A stretch of 6,126 bases of DNA from Clostridiales bacterium (GTDB lineage: Bacteria > Bacillota > Clostridia > Peptostreptococcales > JAAYPU01): contig JAAYPU010000168.1 of the NCBI GenBank assembly GCA_012519645.1, positions 1-6,126 on the forward strand, given 5' to 3'. The notes under the pieces are model-generated. The model was not told where the DNA came from. It saw nothing but the letters and a program-made list of their open reading frames with translations, and did not search any database. The position numbers and the translations under genes were made by a program. Below are positions 5,218-6,126 of the stretch, piece after piece (positions within the stretch are counted from its first letter, which is position 1; each line of letters begins with the position of its first letter).

Positions 5218-5257
5218 AAAAAAGAGAGGATTTGCTGAGCAAATCCTCTCTTTTTTT
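5218..5257 (-). terminator. Intrinsic terminator of the amidase gene
   Basis: GAGAGGATTTGC (5224-5235), loop TGA, GCAAATCCTCTC (5239-5250) form a perfect 12-bp stem, extended by six A:T pairs (5218-5223 with 5251-5256). On the - strand the U-tract is the run complementary to 5218-5223. The amidase TAA (5256-5258) overlaps the base of the stem, so termination follows the stop codon directly. It has U-runs on both strands and could work in either direction. Confidence 0.88.
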
Positions 5258-6126
5258 ATTTTATCATGTATGTATCCACGTAGGCTTTTATACCATTGAA
5301 TAAAGCTTGAGCACATTCTTGTCTGTAATAATCCTGCACCAGAAGACTTCTTTCATAATCATTGGTCAAAAATCCTAATTCAGCAAGGGCAGAAGGCATA
5401 CTGGTTTCTCTCGTTACCACTATCTTTGGCCTGTTTTGAAGACCCATATCCGGTACAGGCAATCCTTTTGCCATTTCTCTTTGTATTATCTTAGCAAAAG
5501 TTGTTTTTGCGGCCGATGTACCATCATATACCGTCAGAACACCTTGAGCAGATGGTTTTGATGGCAATGAATTGTGATGAACACTTAAGAATAAATCTGC
5601 CTGTAATGCATTTGCCAATGCCGCTCTTTCATATAATCCCGGATAGGTGTCACCGGTTCGGGTCATAGCAACCTTAAAGCCTGACTCTTCCAGTAAATCC
5701 TTTAACTTTAAAGAAGTATCCAGATTAAGAGTTTTTTCAGCTACGCCGCCTACGTAAGCACCGGAGTCTTTACCCCCATGTCCCGGGTCTATAACAATGA
5801 GGATATCTCCATATAACGGATTAGCCGAACTGCTTCCTTCTCCTGAAAATTGTACACTTACCTTATCCGAATTTGTGTTTCCTGTTATGATCTTGGCAGT
5901 TGTTTTACTGTCATATTTTATCGTCAATATATAATAATCTCTTTTGGTTTCTCCGTCGATCTGAATATATTTTACGATATTATCATACATATCAAGCTTT
6001 ACGTCATCCAAAAGATTTATTTTACTCTTATCTATTTCTATTCTTATTTCTTTATTGACTTCATCATTTAATACCAAAGAATGACTCTTCCCGCTTAAAT
6101 CAAGAGAGAACAACGAGCTGCTCATA
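5256..6126 (-). CDS. N-acetylmuramoyl-L-alanine amidase, partial AMIN plus Amidase_3 (5' end outside the window)
   Basis: Zinc-dependent peptidoglycan amidase that cuts between N-acetylmuramic acid and L-alanine. Only the C-terminal 289 residues are visible. The frame is open to the right edge, there is no signal peptide or ribosome binding site at the edge Met, and the visible part starts inside a beta-rich AMIN-like targeting region (about 1-93). After a short G/S linker, Amidase_3 spans about 108-287: first zinc ligand H116 in VIDPGHGG, E130 in VAEKTLNL, H183 in SVHHN and catalytic E249 in ALAELGFLTN. All expected residues are present, so the enzyme should be active outside the membrane. 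The secretion signal must lie upstream, beyond the window. It sits beside gerM with its own terminator in between, so the two are probably separate transcripts. Whether it acts in vegetative wall turnover or sporulation cannot be told; the AMIN part argues against CwlD. Confidence 0.93.
   Translation of the reverse strand, partial: MSSSLFSLDLSGKSHSLVLNDEVNKEIRIEIDKSKINLLDDVKLDMYDNIVKYIQIDGETKRDYYILTIKYDSKTTAKIITGNTNSDKVSVQFSGEGSSSANPLYGDILIVIDPGHGGKDSGAYVGGVAEKTLNLDTSLKLKDLLEESGFKVAMTRTGDTYPGLYERAALANALQADLFLSVHHNSLPSKPSAQGVLTVYDGTSAAKTTFAKIIQREMAKGLPVPDMGLQNRPKIVVTRETSMPSALAELGFLTNDYERSLLVQDYYRQECAQALFNGIKAYVDTYMIK

Larger units (their letters stand above)
5042..5255. other. Repeat-filled spacer between gerM and the amidase gene
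   Basis: There is no gene in this stretch. Modules in order: a GATTTAA heptamer array, hairpin element B, a TTTCATC heptamer array, a CCCTTA doublet (5160-5171), a 5-bp hairpin GATGC-GCA-GCATC (5176-5188), a YCTATCC heptamer array and the amidase terminator. Arrays and hairpins alternate almost end to end, as in the yfcE-rdgB spacer. Confidence 0.8.

Noticed and set aside
5160..5218. G-quadruplex on the - strand from GGGG-ATA-GGGG and GGGT-AAGGGT
   Set aside because: Only two runs of three or more G lie close together on each side, with a 40-bp gap and a hairpin between them; four close G-runs are lacking.

Overview
The window reads as chromosomal DNA of a low-GC, spore-forming Clostridia-type Bacillota. 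The grounds are AT-rich codon use, strong GGAGG ribosome binding sites, a GerM-type lipoprotein, a sporulation/cell-wall type amidase, and a sigma-54 activator of the PrpR-like class common in Clostridia. Genus cannot be fixed from the sequence alone.

Layout. (1) 1-1580, + strand: the 3' part of a sigma-54-dependent transcriptional activator. Its frame is open to the left edge, so the gene begins outside the window. It keeps the end of a PrpR_N-like sensor domain, a small PAS domain, a full AAA+ domain with GAFTGA, and a Fis-type HTH. (2) 1597-2073, - strand: a YfcE/MJ0936-family phosphodiesterase, convergent with the activator and only 16 bp away. (3) 2074-2408: a 335-bp spacer packed with short tandem repeats and hairpins. 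(4) 2409-3766, - strand: rph and rdgB, overlapping by one base (TAATG). (5) 3767-3960: rph leader and the gerM terminator. (6) 3961-4983, - strand: a GerM-like lipoprotein with two GerMN domains. (7) 4984-5255: a second repeat-rich spacer ending in the amidase terminator. (8) 5256-6126, - strand: the C-terminal part of an AMIN plus Amidase_3 N-acetylmuramoyl-L-alanine amidase, running off the right edge.

The order gerM-rph-rdgB-yfcE matches the known B. subtilis order gerM-rph-ysnA-ysnB, so this is an ordinary vertically inherited neighbourhood. Rph trims the 3' ends of tRNA, RdgB cleans non-canonical purine NTPs from the nucleotide pool, and GerM and the amidase act on the envelope or spore. 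The activator is a separate unit whose targets probably lie to the left.

The unusual content is between the genes. Six tandem arrays use five different 7-bp units, one more uses an 11-bp unit, and they alternate with short perfect hairpins. Two hairpin elements in different spacers share their flanks (AATGTAGA on the left, TCCTC on the right) but have different, fully complementary stems. One heptamer array runs through the rdgB stop codon and supplies its last codons. I see no defence, CRISPR, phage or transposase system here. The repeat mosaic is the best candidate for something not well described.
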